A DNA stretch of 64,000 bases from Devosia sp. FJ2-5-3 (GTDB lineage Bacteria > Pseudomonadota > Alphaproteobacteria > Rhizobiales > Devosiaceae), in the NCBI RefSeq assembly GCF_029201545.1, contig NZ_CP104007.1:513501-577500 (forward strand). Reading direction: 5' to 3'. Under the pieces are notes generated by a model. It saw only the letters and a list, made by a program, of their open reading frames with translations. It had not been told where the DNA came from and did no database searches. The first letter of the stretch is position 1. Each line of letters begins with the position of its first letter. Shown here one piece after another: positions 43,023 through 52,768 of the stretch. A program made the translations under genes and the position numbers.

Positions 43023-43852
43023 CAGTCTTTCTCCAGAAAATCCCTCATGCTCGTCTTGGCGCTGCCGGGGCGCAGCGGCTTCTGCTGGCTTTCGTGCGGT
43101 ACCCAGCCGGCCAGCCAGACGATTTCAAGCGTGGCGCGCACGCGGCCATCGGGGTCGCTGTCGCGTTCCGCGTAGGCCCCTGCCGCTGCCGAAAGCAGGC
43201 TGCGCGTGGCAAAACGGCGAGACCGATCGGCCAGCGGGTTGGCCGCGCCCAGCGCCTTGAGCTCGGCCATCAGCGCAAAGGGATTGGCGTATCGCACCTT
43301 GTGACTTTCGACATCGGCAACGGGCAGCGCAAATCCGGCCCGCTGCAGCAGCGCGCCACCGTCGCGCACCTGTACCATCGGGGCAATACGGGCCGAAGCG
43401 CCACCCGAAAGCGTCAGGTCGGCCGACAGGAAGGCTTCGCGCAATTCGGTGAGACTCTCGCCCCCGATCAGGGCCGCCATGAACAGCCCATCGGGCTTCA
43501 TGCGGGCGCGCAGTCGCGCCAGATGTCCCGGGACGTCATTGACCGCCTGCAGATGCAGCAGCGAGATTACGAGGTCGAATTCACCATCGGGCAGGGCGGG
43601 AAACTCTTCTGTCCCCGCAAAGGCCTCAACGCGCGTGAAGCGTAAGGGCGCCGATCCGGTCTCCATTGTCTCGGGCAGGCATTGCGCGTCGGGCGCGATG
43701 ACCAGCGCGCTCGAAAAATTTCGCATATGGGCGCCGAGCCGGTCGGCCAGATCCTCCACCACCAGATCCCTCACGAAATTTGAGGTATCGCGGCGGCGCG
43801 CCAGATGGCGGGCGATCAGTTCGGTGTCGAAAAGACGGGGCTGGTGGGACAC
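43022..43852 (-). CDS. SAM-dependent methyltransferase-like protein (BioC/NDUFAF5 type)
   Basis: A 276-residue protein aligned with alphaproteobacterial BioC/NDUFAF5-like proteins: LFDTELIARHLARR, VVEDLADRLGAHMRNFSSAL, FDLVISLLHLQAVNDVPGHL, ARMKPDGLFMAALIGGESLTELR. The usual glycine-rich SAM motif I (DLGxGxG) is replaced by ALVIAPDAQCLP, so SAM binding may be weak. The human relative hydroxylates a complex I subunit. It is divergent from comF, 50 bp away, and coupled to the kinase-like gene downstream. Confidence 0.85.
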   Translation of the reverse strand: MSHQPRLFDTELIARHLARRRDTSNFVRDLVVEDLADRLGAHMRNFSSALVIAPDAQCLPETMETGSAPLRFTRVEAFAGTEEFPALPDGEFDLVISLLHLQAVNDVPGHLARLRARMKPDGLFMAALIGGESLTELREAFLSADLTLSGGASARIAPMVQVRDGGALLQRAGFALPVADVESHKVRYANPFALMAELKALGAANPLADRSRRFATRSLLSAAAGAYAERDSDPDGRVRATLEIVWLAGWVPHESQQKPLRPGSAKTSMRDFLEKD

Positions 43853-43902
43853 AAAAACATGCTCGCGAATGGGGGCTGGCCCCGGCTGCGGGGCGTGCCA
43901 TT

Positions 43903-44709
43903 ATGGGTCTTATGGCGAGGGGCGAAGGGGAAGTCAAAGACTGGACGCAGCGGCACTGGCTCGGCCCTGGTCTGCGCCGGCTGGGCGCACTTGTCCTCGA
44001 CCAGCTCTATCCGCCGGTTTGCGCCGGGTGCAGGGCGCCCCTCGAGCATAGCGATGCACTCTGCGGCGCCTGCTTTGCCCAATTGCGGCCGATCACCGAG
44101 CCGCTCTGCCCGGTGCTGGGGTTGCCGTTTGACAGTGATCAGGGGGACGGCGCGCTATCAGCCGAAGCCATTGCCGATCCGCCGCCGTTCGACCGGGCGC
44201 GCGCGGCCCTCTCCTATGGCGAGATGGTGGGAACGTTGGTCAGCCAGCTCAAATATGGCGATCGGCCGGAGCTTGCCCGGCTCTGCGCGCGGCTGATGGC
44301 GGGTGCAGGGCGCGACTTGCTCGCTGCCGATACTGTCCTCGTTCCCGTGCCCTTGCACCCGCAAAGGCTGCGCTTCCGGCGCTACAATCAATCCTTCCTC
44401 CTGGCTCAAGAGCTCGCGCGCTTGACCGGCCTCCGGATCGATCCGCATCTGGTTCAGCGGCACCGCCAGACGCGTCAGCAGGTGGGGCTGTCGGGCGATG
44501 CGCGCACCCGCAATGTGCAGGGGGCCTTTGTCGCCCACCGCGATCTCCCGCGCCGGTTGGGTGGTCGCCCCATCGTGATCATCGATGACGTCTACACCAC
44601 CGGGGCGACCGTCAAGGCCGTTACCAGGGCGCTCAAGCGCGGCGGGGCCGGGCGGATCGACGTCTTGAGCTTTGCCCGCGTTGTCATCGGCGCGGATCTC
44701 CCCATATAA
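43903..44709 (+). CDS. comF: ComF family phosphoribosyltransferase-like protein
   Basis: About 268 residues. The N-terminal four-cysteine zinc motif is PPVCAGCRAPLEHSDALCGA-CF; the C-terminal half is a PRTase fold with VPVPLHPQRLRFRRYNQSFL and the PRPP loop VIIDDVYTTGATV. ComF proteins support DNA uptake in competent bacteria, but in this group the role is unclear. The start may be ATG 43903 (GGGGCG about 8 nt upstream) or ATG 43912. It heads a plus-strand series with grxC, a nitrilase-family gene and DUF1178, an order conserved in the group. Confidence 0.92.
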   Translation: MGLMARGEGEVKDWTQRHWLGPGLRRLGALVLDQLYPPVCAGCRAPLEHSDALCGACFAQLRPITEPLCPVLGLPFDSDQGDGALSAEAIADPPPFDRARAALSYGEMVGTLVSQLKYGDRPELARLCARLMAGAGRDLLAADTVLVPVPLHPQRLRFRRYNQSFLLAQELARLTGLRIDPHLVQRHRQTRQQVGLSGDARTRNVQGAFVAHRDLPRRLGGRPIVIIDDVYTTGATVKAVTRALKRGGAGRIDVLSFARVVIGADLPI

Positions 44710-44739
44710 GATCGAGACGAATTTTTCCGGAGCCCGACA

Positions 44740-44997
44740 ATGGCCAAGGTCGAAATCTACACCACCCCCACCTGTCCCTATTGCCATGCGGCCAAGTCGC
44801 TGCTGAACGAGAAGGGCGTCGACTATACCGAGATCACCGTGCTCGACCCCGAGCTGCGCGAAGCCATGACCAAGCGTGCCAATGGCCGCCGCACCGTGCC
44901 GCAGATCTTTGTCGGCGAGACCCATGTGGGCGGCTATGACGACATGGCAGCGCTCGACCGCGAAGGCGGTCTCGATCCTCTTCTCGCCACCCAGTAG
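44740..44997 (+). CDS. grxC: Glutaredoxin 3
   Basis: An 85-residue dithiol glutaredoxin with active site CPYC (12-15), the cis-proline RRTVPQIF and the glutathione-binding HVGGYDDMAAL. It reduces protein or glutathione disulfides in the cytosol. It lies 30 bp after comF and 7 bp before the nitrilase-family gene, so probably one transcript. Confidence 0.96.
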   Translation: MAKVEIYTTPTCPYCHAAKSLLNEKGVDYTEITVLDPELREAMTKRANGRRTVPQIFVGETHVGGYDDMAALDREGGLDPLLATQ

Positions 44998-45004
44998 CCG
45001 AACC

Positions 45005-45835
45005 ATGAAAATTGCCGCCATCCAGATGCAGTCCGGGCTCGATCCGGATGCCAATCTTGCAGCGCTCGAACCGCTTCTGGCCGAAGCGGCCGAGGCGGGT
45101 GCTTCCTATGCGCTGACGCCGGAAGTCACCCTGATTTTTCCGGAAAGCCGGGATCAGCTGCGCTCGGTGGCGGCACCCTTCGAAAACCATCCGCAATTGG
45201 CGCAGGTGGGCGTGCTGGCGCGGCAGCATGGCATGCATGTCCATATCGGTTCGCTGCCCATTCCCCTCGACGATGGGCGCTTCGCCAATCGCTCCGTACT
45301 GTTCGGGCCGGATGGGGCAATGGTGGCGCAATACGACAAGATCCACCTCTTCGATGCCGATATTGCCGGGCTCAACGCCTATCGCGAAAGCGCGACCTAC
45401 AAGGGCGGCGAGCGCGCGGTGACGGCGCCGCTGGGCGATTTCACGCTCGGCTTTTCCATCTGCTACGACATGCGCTTCCCTCGGCTCTACAATGCGCTCG
45501 CCAATGCCGGAGCAAATCTGCTGGCTGTTCCTGCGGCCTTCACCGTACCGACGGGGCAGGCCCATTGGCATGTGCTTTTGCGCGCGCGGGCGATCGAAAC
45601 CGGCTCCTATGTCATTGCCGCGGCCCAAGGTGGTCAGCATGCCAATGGCAGGGCCACCTACGGGCATTCGCTCATCATTGACCCCTGGGGCAAGATCGTC
45701 GCCGAACTCGACCACGACCGGCCTGGCGTCCTCCTGGCCGATATCGATCCGGCCATGGTGGCCGAAGCCCGCCATCGTGTGCCGGCTTTGGCCAATGCAC
45801 GGGATTTTGCTGCGCCCGAGCCATTGCGGGGCTAG
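45005..45835 (+). CDS. Carbon-nitrogen hydrolase (Nit1/NitFhit-like amidase)
   Basis: A 276-residue nitrilase-superfamily amidase. The catalytic triad is Glu in LTPEVTLIFP, Lys in YDKIHLFDAD and Cys in FSICYDMRFPRLY. These motifs fit Nit1/YafV-like enzymes, which often repair deaminated glutathione. Its position directly after the glutaredoxin gene makes a glutathione-repair role plausible (inference). The start ATG 45005 is 7 bp after grxC. Confidence 0.93.
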   Translation: MKIAAIQMQSGLDPDANLAALEPLLAEAAEAGASYALTPEVTLIFPESRDQLRSVAAPFENHPQLAQVGVLARQHGMHVHIGSLPIPLDDGRFANRSVLFGPDGAMVAQYDKIHLFDADIAGLNAYRESATYKGGERAVTAPLGDFTLGFSICYDMRFPRLYNALANAGANLLAVPAAFTVPTGQAHWHVLLRARAIETGSYVIAAAQGGQHANGRATYGHSLIIDPWGKIVAELDHDRPGVLLADIDPAMVAEARHRVPALANARDFAAPEPLRG

Positions 45836-45901
45836 GCGTCGACGCTATATGACACTGAGAGGGCGCGCCTGTCGGCGCTGCCACAGACCACGACAGAAAA
45901 A

Positions 45902-46324
45902 GTGATCCAGTATTCTCTACAATGTGCGAAGGGGCATAGCTTCGACGCCTGGTTCAAGAACGCGGCCGCTTTTGACGAGCAGAAGGCGCGTGGCATTGTC
46001 AGCTGTGCCATCTGCGGCGACCCGGAGGTCGAAAAGGCGCCGATGGCTCCCGCCGTCGCCCGCACCGACAATGAGCGGCGCACGCTCAGCTCCAATCATC
46101 CCGATGCGGCAAAATTCCGGGATATGCTGCGCGACTATCGTCGCAAGGTGATGAATGAGGCGGACAATGTCGGCGATAAATTCGCCGAGGAAGCCCGCAA
46201 GATCCATTTCGAGGAAGTGGAGGCGCGCGGCATTTATGGCCAGGCCAGCCAGGACGAGATCGCCAGCCTCATCGAGGATGGGGTGGATTTCCTGCCTCTG
46301 CCCGATGTGGGTGAGGACAATTAA
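45902..46324 (+). CDS. DUF1178 family protein
   Basis: A 140-residue protein starting at GTG 45902. MIQYSLQCAKGHSFDAWFKN begins the family, and a C-x2-C pair SCAICGDPEVEKAPMAP follows, giving with the first cysteine a probable zinc site. The helical C-terminus contains KVMNEADNVGDKFAEEARKI and FLPLPD. It is an alphaproteobacterial family of unknown function, usually beside grxC and the nitrilase gene, as here. Confidence 0.92.
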   Translation: MIQYSLQCAKGHSFDAWFKNAAAFDEQKARGIVSCAICGDPEVEKAPMAPAVARTDNERRTLSSNHPDAAKFRDMLRDYRRKVMNEADNVGDKFAEEARKIHFEEVEARGIYGQASQDEIASLIEDGVDFLPLPDVGEDN

Positions 46325-46392
46325 GCTCTTCGGCTCCTGACATTTTATGACGCTTGTGGCAGCCATGACCGGTCTGGTGATGGGAGGTGCCA

Positions 46393-46761
46393 ATGTCGCT
46401 TTATGACCGCAAGGGTTTCGATGATGCCCTGGCCTGGCCGGGTGTGACCACTGAAGACCAGTGGGAGGCCCATATCGCCAAAGTCGGCGGCAAGGTGTTT
46501 TGCCTGTTGTCCGACACTGCGCCGCTCCGCCTGGTCTTCAAATGCGGCGACACCAGCTTTGACCTGCTGACAGAGCTCGAGAATGTCGCGCAGGCGCCCT
46601 ATTTTGCCAAGCGCATGTGGGTCGAGGTCACCGAGGGTTCGCCCCTGACCGAAGAGGACCTCATGGCCTATATCGGCCGGTCCTATGCCTTGGTCGCAAA
46701 AGGTCTCACGCGGAAGCTGCGGTCCGAGCTGGGGATCACTGACGATGTCATGGGGATTTAG
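46393..46761 (+). CDS. MmcQ/YjbR family DNA-binding protein
   Basis: A 122-residue protein with the CyaY-like double-wing fold: FDDALAWPGVTTEDQWEAHI, KVFCLLSDTAPLRLVFKCGD, YFAKRMWVEVTEGSPLTEED, IGRSYALVAKGLTRK. YjbR binds DNA through the Trp and Arg loop, but its role is unknown. GGAGG sits 5 nt before ATG 46393, favouring it over GTG 46387. The 108-bp gap after it contains a hairpin CGATAGGG / CCCCgCTATCG but no T-run. Confidence 0.88.
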   Translation: MSLYDRKGFDDALAWPGVTTEDQWEAHIAKVGGKVFCLLSDTAPLRLVFKCGDTSFDLLTELENVAQAPYFAKRMWVEVTEGSPLTEEDLMAYIGRSYALVAKGLTRKLRSELGITDDVMGI

Positions 46762-46869
46762 GTCGGTCCGATAGGGAGGGTGGAATCCCCGCTATCGAAC
46801 CTGACCGGACAGCAATCTTGGCAGACCGCTGACTGGCTGAGCGGGTGGTAGCACCCGATGTTTGAATTG

Positions 46870-47256
46870 TCACGACAATTTCATGACACCGGCCGCGCTG
46901 TGGACAAAGCCGCAGGCGCTGTGGAATTCATGCAGATGCGGTTCGTAGTCCACATGCAGCCATTCCGCCCCGCGCTCCCGGGCCAGATCGGCAGCCCGTT
47001 TCACCAGTTCTGTGGCGATGCCGCGCCGGCGGAAATCGCGATCCGTGCAGGTGTCGAGGATGAAGGCATGGACGCCGCCGTCCCAGGCAATGTTGACGAA
47101 GCCGACCAGTCGTTCGGCCTCATAGGCGCAAAGATGTCCGAGGCTGCGGGAAAGAATGCCCTGGTAGGATCTCCCCAGCGGCGCATTCCAGGCGCGCCGC
47201 CAGAGTTCGTCGAGTGTCGGATCGGTCGGAAACGGATCGATCCGATAGAGAGGCAC
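46870..47256 (-). CDS. GNAT family N-acetyltransferase
   Basis: A 128-residue minimal GNAT protein. The acetyl-CoA loop is DRDFRRRGIATELVKRAADL, preceded by a strand GFVNIAWDGGVHAFILDT and followed by WLHVDYEPHLHEFHSACGF. It probably acetylates a small molecule; specificity is unknown. It lies 7 bp downstream of ilvD on the same strand and may be co-transcribed. Confidence 0.9.
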   Translation of the reverse strand: MPLYRIDPFPTDPTLDELWRRAWNAPLGRSYQGILSRSLGHLCAYEAERLVGFVNIAWDGGVHAFILDTCTDRDFRRRGIATELVKRAADLARERGAEWLHVDYEPHLHEFHSACGFVHSAAGVMKLS

Positions 47257-47263
47257 GGTGGGA

Positions 47264-49117
47264 TCAGTCCATCATCTTGTTGATGGCGTCCACGTCCCGC
47301 ACGGCGCCCTTGGAGGCCGATGTCACGAAGGCCGCATAGGCTTTGAGCGCGGTGGTCACCTTGCGCTTGCGCGGCTGGGCCGGCTTCCAGCCGAGCGCGT
47401 CCTGCTCGACGCGGCGCTTTGCCAGTTCGGCATCGGTCACCAGCACATTGACGGTGCGGTTGGGGATGTCGATCTCGATCATGTCGCCTTCGCGCACGAG
47501 GCCGATCGCGCCGCCCTCTGCCGCCTCGGGTGAGGCATGGCCGATGGAGAGGCCCGATGTGCCGCCCGAGAAACGGCCGTCGGTCAGAAGCGCGCAGGCT
47601 TTGCCCAGGCCCTTCGATTTCAGATAGCTCGTGGGATAGAGCATTTCCTGCATGCCAGGGCCGCCACGCGGACCCTCATAACGGATGACGAGCACATCGC
47701 CTTCGCGGATCTCGTTGGACAAGATCGCCTTGACGGTGGAATCCTGGCTTTCAAAGACGCGGGCCGGACCGGTGAATTTGAGGATCGATTCATCGACGCC
47801 CGCTGTCTTCACGATGCAGCCATCAAGCGCGATATTGCCCTTGAGCACGGCGAGGCCGCCATCCTTGGAGAACGGATTGTCCGGCGAGCGGATGGCGCCG
47901 TTCTGGCGGTCGAGATCGAGCTCGGTCCAGCGATTGGACTGCGAGAAAGCCTGCGTCGTGCGCACACCGCCGGGGGCGGCCATATAGAAATTGCGCACGC
48001 TTTCGGAATTGGTGCGCGAAATGTCCCATTTGTCGATGGCGTCGCCCATGGTGGCGGCGTGGACGGTCAGTTCCTGGCGATTGATCAGGCCGGCGCGGTC
48101 CAACTGGCCCAGAATGGCGAAAATGCCACCGGCGCGGTGAACGTCTTCCATGTGCACGTCGTTCTTGGCCGGCGCGACCTTGGAGAGCACGGGGACGCGA
48201 CGCGACAGGGCGTCGATATCGTCCATGGTGAAATCGACGCCGCCTTCGTGGGCAGCGGCCAGGATGTGCAGCACCGTGTTGGTCGAGCCGCCCATGGCGA
48301 TATCGAGCGCCATGGCGTTCTCGAAAGCCTGCTTTGTCGCGATCGAGCGCGGCAGGGTGGTTTCGTCGTCCTGCTCATAATAGCGGCGGGCCAGATCAAC
48401 GATCAGGTGGCCAGCTTCCTGGAACAGGCGCTTGCGATCGGAGTGGGTGGCGAGCGTCGAGCCATTGCCCGGCAGCGACAGGCCCAGCGCTTCGGTCAGG
48501 CAGTTCATCGAATTGGCGGTGAACATGCCCGAGCAGGAGCCGCAGGTGGGGCAGGCGGCCTCTTCAACGGCCTGCACTTCCTCGTCGGTATAGTGGTCGT
48601 CGGCGGCCATGACCATGGCGTCAACGAGGTCGAGCGCCTGCAGCTTGCCCTTGAGCATGGCCTTGCCCGCTTCCATCGGGCCGCCCGAGACGAAGACCAC
48701 CGGGATGTTGAGGCGCATGGCGGCGTTCAGCATGCCGGGGGTGATCTTGTCGCAATTGGAAATGCAGACCATGGCGTCGGCGCAGTGGGCATTGACCATG
48801 TATTCCACCGAGTCCGCGATGATGTCGCGGCTGGGCAGGGAATAGAGCATGCCGTCATGGCCCATGGCGATGCCGTCATCGACCGCAATGGTGTTGAATT
48901 CCTTGGCGACGCCGCCTGCAGCCTCGATCTCGCGGGCCACGAGCTGGCCGAGATCCTTCAAATGCACGTGGCCGGGCACGAACTGGGTGAACGAATTGAC
49001 CACGGCAATGATCGGCTTGCCGAAGTCCTCGTTCTTCATGCCCGTCGCGCGCCAGAGCCCCCGCGCGCCGGCCATATTGCGGCCATGGGTAGTGGTACGG
49101 GAACGATAGGCGGGCAT
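47264..49117 (-). CDS. ilvD: Dihydroxy-acid dehydratase
   Basis: A 617-residue enzyme dehydrating 2,3-dihydroxy acids in valine, isoleucine and pantothenate synthesis. Iron-sulfur ligands are Cys122 in CISNCDK (118-124) and Cys195 in CPTCGSC (189-195), with a third acidic/cysteine region as in the family. [22 protein letters not shown] and [20 protein letters not shown] are signature segments. The length fits the long IlvD group with a [4Fe-4S] or [2Fe-2S] cluster. The start [20 protein letters not shown] is the classical N-terminus. Confidence 0.97.
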   Translation of the reverse strand: MPAYRSRTTTHGRNMAGARGLWRATGMKNEDFGKPIIAVVNSFTQFVPGHVHLKDLGQLVAREIEAAGGVAKEFNTIAVDDGIAMGHDGMLYSLPSRDIIADSVEYMVNAHCADAMVCISNCDKITPGMLNAAMRLNIPVVFVSGGPMEAGKAMLKGKLQALDLVDAMVMAADDHYTDEEVQAVEEAACPTCGSCSGMFTANSMNCLTEALGLSLPGNGSTLATHSDRKRLFQEAGHLIVDLARRYYEQDDETTLPRSIATKQAFENAMALDIAMGGSTNTVLHILAAAHEGGVDFTMDDIDALSRRVPVLSKVAPAKNDVHMEDVHRAGGIFAILGQLDRAGLINRQELTVHAATMGDAIDKWDISRTNSESVRNFYMAAPGGVRTTQAFSQSNRWTELDLDRQNGAIRSPDNPFSKDGGLAVLKGNIALDGCIVKTAGVDESILKFTGPARVFESQDSTVKAILSNEIREGDVLVIRYEGPRGGPGMQEMLYPTSYLKSKGLGKACALLTDGRFSGGTSGLSIGHASPEAAEGGAIGLVREGDMIEIDIPNRTVNVLVTDAELAKRRVEQDALGWKPAQPRKRKVTTALKAYAAFVTSASKGAVRDVDAINKMMD

Positions 49118-49295
49118 GGTTCTATCCTCGAGCAGGGAAGCCGGTCGGGGCCGGTTTTTCTATGATCTTATGTCAATAAACCCATTGGCGCGCGGGGACA
49201 ACAAGAAACCGTACCGACGGGTACGGCTGCGCTGCAGATTCGGCCGGGCAGGGAATTGGGCGCTGTCCGATAAAAGCTTGGCCGAGCTTTGCAGG

Positions 49296-50633
49296 CTAGA
49301 GCTTGGTCTCGCTCGAAGCGGCCGGCTTGCCGGGGCCTGCGGGCTTTACCGGAGGGATCTTGGTGACCAGAAGCTGGTTGAGGCGCATCTTGTCGGCGTC
49401 CACGACCTCGAAGCGATAGCCTTCGGCGTCGACGCGATCACCCTTGCGTGCGGCGCGGCGGAGGCGGTGGACCACGAAGCCCCCAATGGTCTCGAACGAG
49501 CCTTCGAAACCGATCTGGTGCAGCCCGAGCGCTGACATGACGTCGACAATGGGGGTAACGCCGTCGACGAGCCAGGATTGATCGTCGCGCTGCATAATCT
49601 GGCGTTCCTCGAAGGGATTGGCGAGGCCGAGGACGAGCGGGGCCATGAGGTCCTTGAAGGTGACGATGCCAACGACATTGGCATACTCGCTGACGACGAG
49701 CGCCACGCCCGTGTCCTGCGCCTGGAACTCGGCCAGTACTTCCCAGACATTGAGGCTGTCGGGGACGGAGGCCATGTCGCGCCGGATCTTCTGAAGCTCA
49801 AGCTCTGTTGCGGTGTCGAATGCATCGGCCAGCACATCCTCGGCCCGGACGCTGCCGATGACATTGTCCAGCCCCCCGTCGCAGAGCGGATAGCGGGAAA
49901 ACGGAAAGTAGCGGACCTTTTCGCGCTGGGTTTCGCGGGTGTCGTTGATATCTAGAAAGACGATGTCGTCGCGAACGGTCATCACCGAGGTGACAGAGCG
50001 CATTTCGAGCGCCAGCACATTGTTGATCAACTGGTGCTCGCGCTTCATCAGCGCGCCCGAGGCCTCGCCGCCGGCCAGGATCATGCGGAAATCTTCGGTC
50101 GTGATCTCGTCGCTGCGGTCCGGCTCGATGCGCAAAAGCGAGATGATCCAGTCCGAGATGGCACTGAACAGCAGCACGATGGGGCGCAGGATGCGGATCT
50201 GCATCTCGACGAAGCCGACAACCATCAGGGCCGTGCGCTCGGGGATCATCATGGCCACACGGCGGGGGACGAGATCGCCGAACATGACGAAGACCGAGGT
50301 GATGATGATGAAAGCGATGATGTCGGCGGTCAGAGTGGCGAGGTCGAGGGGTAGGAAGGTCGCAAGGCTGGAGGCGAGAATGGGGCCCAGTGCGCCAGAT
50401 CCGACGATGCCGGCAAGGATGGCGACGGCATTGGTGCTGATCTGCAATGCGGTGATGACATTGCCGGATCTGGCCCGCAGATTGATGAAACGAAGGGCGC
50501 GCTTGTTGCCCGCCTCGGCCAGGGTGCGGATGCGCAATTCGCGGGCGGCGGCGAAGGCGATCTCCGAAAGAGCGATGAAGATACTCATCGCAATGAGCAC
50601 AAGAATAAAAAACAGGCCCAGTAGGATGCTCAT
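49296..50633 (-). CDS. CNNM/CorC-type membrane protein with CBS pair (hemolysin family)
   Basis: A 445-residue protein of the UPF0053/HlyC-CorC family. The N-terminal DUF21/CNNM membrane domain (about 1-190, three helices, ending FVMFGDLVPRRVAM) is followed by a CBS pair (about 205-330; MTVRDDIVFLDI and DTGVALVVSEYANVVGIVTF) and a C-terminal CorC_HlyC domain (about 350-430). Relatives export or sense Mg2+ or Co2+. The name hemolysin is historical. It stands alone on the minus strand, 178 bp from the ilvD start. Confidence 0.92.
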   Translation of the reverse strand: MSILLGLFFILVLIAMSIFIALSEIAFAAARELRIRTLAEAGNKRALRFINLRARSGNVITALQISTNAVAILAGIVGSGALGPILASSLATFLPLDLATLTADIIAFIIITSVFVMFGDLVPRRVAMMIPERTALMVVGFVEMQIRILRPIVLLFSAISDWIISLLRIEPDRSDEITTEDFRMILAGGEASGALMKREHQLINNVLALEMRSVTSVMTVRDDIVFLDINDTRETQREKVRYFPFSRYPLCDGGLDNVIGSVRAEDVLADAFDTATELELQKIRRDMASVPDSLNVWEVLAEFQAQDTGVALVVSEYANVVGIVTFKDLMAPLVLGLANPFEERQIMQRDDQSWLVDGVTPIVDVMSALGLHQIGFEGSFETIGGFVVHRLRRAARKGDRVDAEGYRFEVVDADKMRLNQLLVTKIPPVKPAGPGKPAASSETKL

Positions 50634-50717
50634 TGCGTCTCCGGCATGTGCGTTCGTTTCAGGGAGTAATCCCAGTCTGCCGGGTCAAGGGCGGAACGCA
50701 CCGTCAGAGAGTGCCGC

Positions 50718-51305
50718 TCAATATTTCAGGCGCAGACCGAGCACCACGGCGTTGGAGCCATCGATTTCGGCGATGGTGCCGAAGCCGCCCGAGCGGTGAT
50801 GAATGCGCCCAAAAGCCTCGAATCCGGGATAGGCGACATGGGATACCGCTATTTCCGGCCCAAGGTAATAGAGGAAAGGAATATCGTGCCCGAGTTTGTC
50901 CGCGCGCTGGGTTTCCACCCCGATCGTGTCGGTGACAACCGAAAAGCCTGCGGTTATCGACGGGGTAATGCGGATGTCGCCGAACTGGAACATGTCGACG
51001 CGACCGACAAGGCCGGCCCAGAGCTCGGCCGAAGACCGGTCTCCGACGCGGACGCCCAGGCCCGCCTCGGCGCCCAGCTTGAAGCCACCGGAGTGCTCGT
51101 ACATGAAATATTGGTAGCCTACCCCGGCAAAGAAATTGGACTCGTAATGGTCTTCCCAGACGAGGAAGGCGTCGGAAAAGTAACCGCTCGTAAACGGTCC
51201 ACCCATGACGAAGACATTCTGCTCATTGCCGGATTCCGCTATTGCGGGCCCAGCCAGAGCAGCACTACCAAGGGCGAAAATCGATAAAAGACGCGCAAAT
51301 GACAT
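50718..51305 (-). CDS. Outer-membrane beta-barrel protein, possible PagL-like lipid A deacylase
   Basis: A 195-residue protein starting at ATG 51305 (GAGGG 6 nt upstream) with a signal peptide ending near AIAES. Alternating strands rich in aromatic and Gly residues, ending in a C-terminal VVLGLRLKY with terminal Tyr, indicate a small barrel. RIHHRSGGFGTIAEIDGSN (from His169) resembles the His-x-Ser active site of PagL acyloxyacyl hydrolases (His170 and Ser172), with acidic residues at 180 and 182. The activity is inferred from this motif. It is divergent from the DUF2171-like gene. Confidence 0.75.
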   Translation of the reverse strand: MSFARLLSIFALGSAALAGPAIAESGNEQNVFVMGGPFTSGYFSDAFLVWEDHYESNFFAGVGYQYFMYEHSGGFKLGAEAGLGVRVGDRSSAELWAGLVGRVDMFQFGDIRITPSITAGFSVVTDTIGVETQRADKLGHDIPFLYYLGPEIAVSHVAYPGFEAFGRIHHRSGGFGTIAEIDGSNAVVLGLRLKY

Positions 51306-51468
51306 TGGCACCCTCAATTATGCGCGGGGACATTGACCGAAATCCTGATCCGGCCAGCGTTTCATTATAGTTAACAAAACGGAAAGTTGTTTCCCGTCAC
51401 CGCCTTTAGTGGGCGGAACGTCTCAGGGTCCGGTGTCGTTCCTTCTTCACACGAAGAGGAGAAAATTC

Positions 51469-51840
51469 ATGCATGCAATTCCCAATTCCATCCAAGAAGG
51501 CATGACGGTTTACGACCGGACGATGAACGCCATCGGCACCGTGGAAACGTTCCGGATCAGCGACGAGGACCCATCCATCCCGGGCGTCGAGGCGACGGGT
51601 GTCAGCCCCGTGCTGGAGGAAAACGAGACAGGGCTGACGGGGATCCTCGCTGACATCTTCTCGCCCGATGACGGACTGCCGCGGGAAATCCAGGAGAAGG
51701 CCCTGCGCGAAGGCTTCATCCGCCTTGACGCGGATGGGTTTTTTGCCCGGGATCGCTATATTTTTCCCGAGCATATCGATCGCGTCACCGCCGAAGGCGT
51801 AGTGCTGAACGTCGAAAAATCCGACCTTCTGCACGTCTGA
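51469..51840 (+). CDS. DUF2171/PRC-barrel-like protein
   Basis: A 123-residue acidic protein. The first strand segment SIQEGMTVYDRTMNAIGTVE and the last FARDRYIFPEHIDRVTAEGV, LNVEKSDL match the short beta-barrel seen in DUF2171 and PRC-barrel proteins. There is no signal peptide. Its function is unknown, with stress response often suggested for such proteins. The ATG at 51469 follows AGAGGAG by about 9 nt. It converges on ubiG with 26 bp between the stops. Confidence 0.72.
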   Translation: MHAIPNSIQEGMTVYDRTMNAIGTVETFRISDEDPSIPGVEATGVSPVLEENETGLTGILADIFSPDDGLPREIQEKALREGFIRLDADGFFARDRYIFPEHIDRVTAEGVVLNVEKSDLLHV

Positions 51841-51866
51841 GGCCCTTCTCGTCAGGCGCGGTCCGC

Positions 51867-52604
51867 TCAGGCGGGCCGTGCTGCCAGCATCATGTAGTTG
51901 ATGCCCATGTCGCGACTGCGACGCCATTCATCGCCGATGGGATGATAGACGACGCCGATCTGGTCGGTCACGCGCAGGCCGTTGCGGGAGATAAGGCTGC
52001 CGATCTCGTCGGGGGTGAGGAATTTCTTCCAGTCATGGGTGCCCTTGGGCAGCCAGCCCAGCACATATTCCGCGCCGACGACCGCCAGTGCAAAGGCGCG
52101 TGCGGTGCGGTTGATGGTGGCGGTGAACATCAGCCCGCCCGGTTTTACCAGATCAGCGCAGCTCTTCATGTAGAGCGGGACGTTGTCGACATGCTCGACC
52201 ACTTCCATGTTGAGCACGACGTCGAAAGTTTTCCCGGCCGCCGCGAGAGCCTCGCTGGTCGTCGCCTGATAATCGATGTCCAGCCCCGATTGCTCGGCAT
52301 GAATGCGGGCGATGGCGATATTGCGTTCTGCCGCATCGATGCCCGTGACCGTCGCACCCAACCGCGTCAGGGGCTCGCACAAGAGGCCGCCGCCGCAGCC
52401 GACGTCGAGGATGGTGAGGCCCTCCAGCGGGCGGATCGAGCTGCCATCCCGACCAAAATGGCCGATCAGATGCTCGCGAATATAGGCGAGCCGCACGGGG
52501 TTGAACTTGTGCAGCGGCTTGAACTTGCCCTTAGGGTCCCACCACTCTTCGGCCATGGCCGTGAATTTTGCGACTTCGGCATCGTTGATGGTGCTCTGGG
52601 TCAT
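51867..52604 (-). CDS. ubiG: Ubiquinone biosynthesis O-methyltransferase UbiG
   Basis: A 245-residue class I SAM methyltransferase. Motif I is [20 protein letters not shown], motif [17 protein letters not shown], and [14 protein letters not shown] follows. [20 protein letters not shown] at the N-terminus is the UbiG signature. It performs both O-methylations in ubiquinone synthesis. It is divergent from lysC, 164 bp apart, an arrangement conserved in Hyphomicrobiales. Confidence 0.97.
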   Translation of the reverse strand: MTQSTINDAEVAKFTAMAEEWWDPKGKFKPLHKFNPVRLAYIREHLIGHFGRDGSSIRPLEGLTILDVGCGGGLLCEPLTRLGATVTGIDAAERNIAIARIHAEQSGLDIDYQATTSEALAAAGKTFDVVLNMEVVEHVDNVPLYMKSCADLVKPGGLMFTATINRTARAFALAVVGAEYVLGWLPKGTHDWKKFLTPDEIGSLISRNGLRVTDQIGVVYHPIGDEWRRSRDMGINYMMLAARPA

Positions 52605-52768
52605 CGGGGTCTCCTTTCACGGTGAGATATGCGTCGCTGGCGCGCCAGACGCAAGGCGCGGGAGTGTCGCGCGTCTTGGGAGAACAGTTGATTGCGCCGG
52701 CACTTTGTGGCATCTCCCGGCCCAACAAGTGAGCGTACCGCCGGGTTCGGCGGAAGACCGGGGAAAAA

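Noticed and set aside
47537..49165. 542-codon plus-strand frame opposite ilvD
   Set aside because: Shadow; ilvD motifs are complete on the minus strand.
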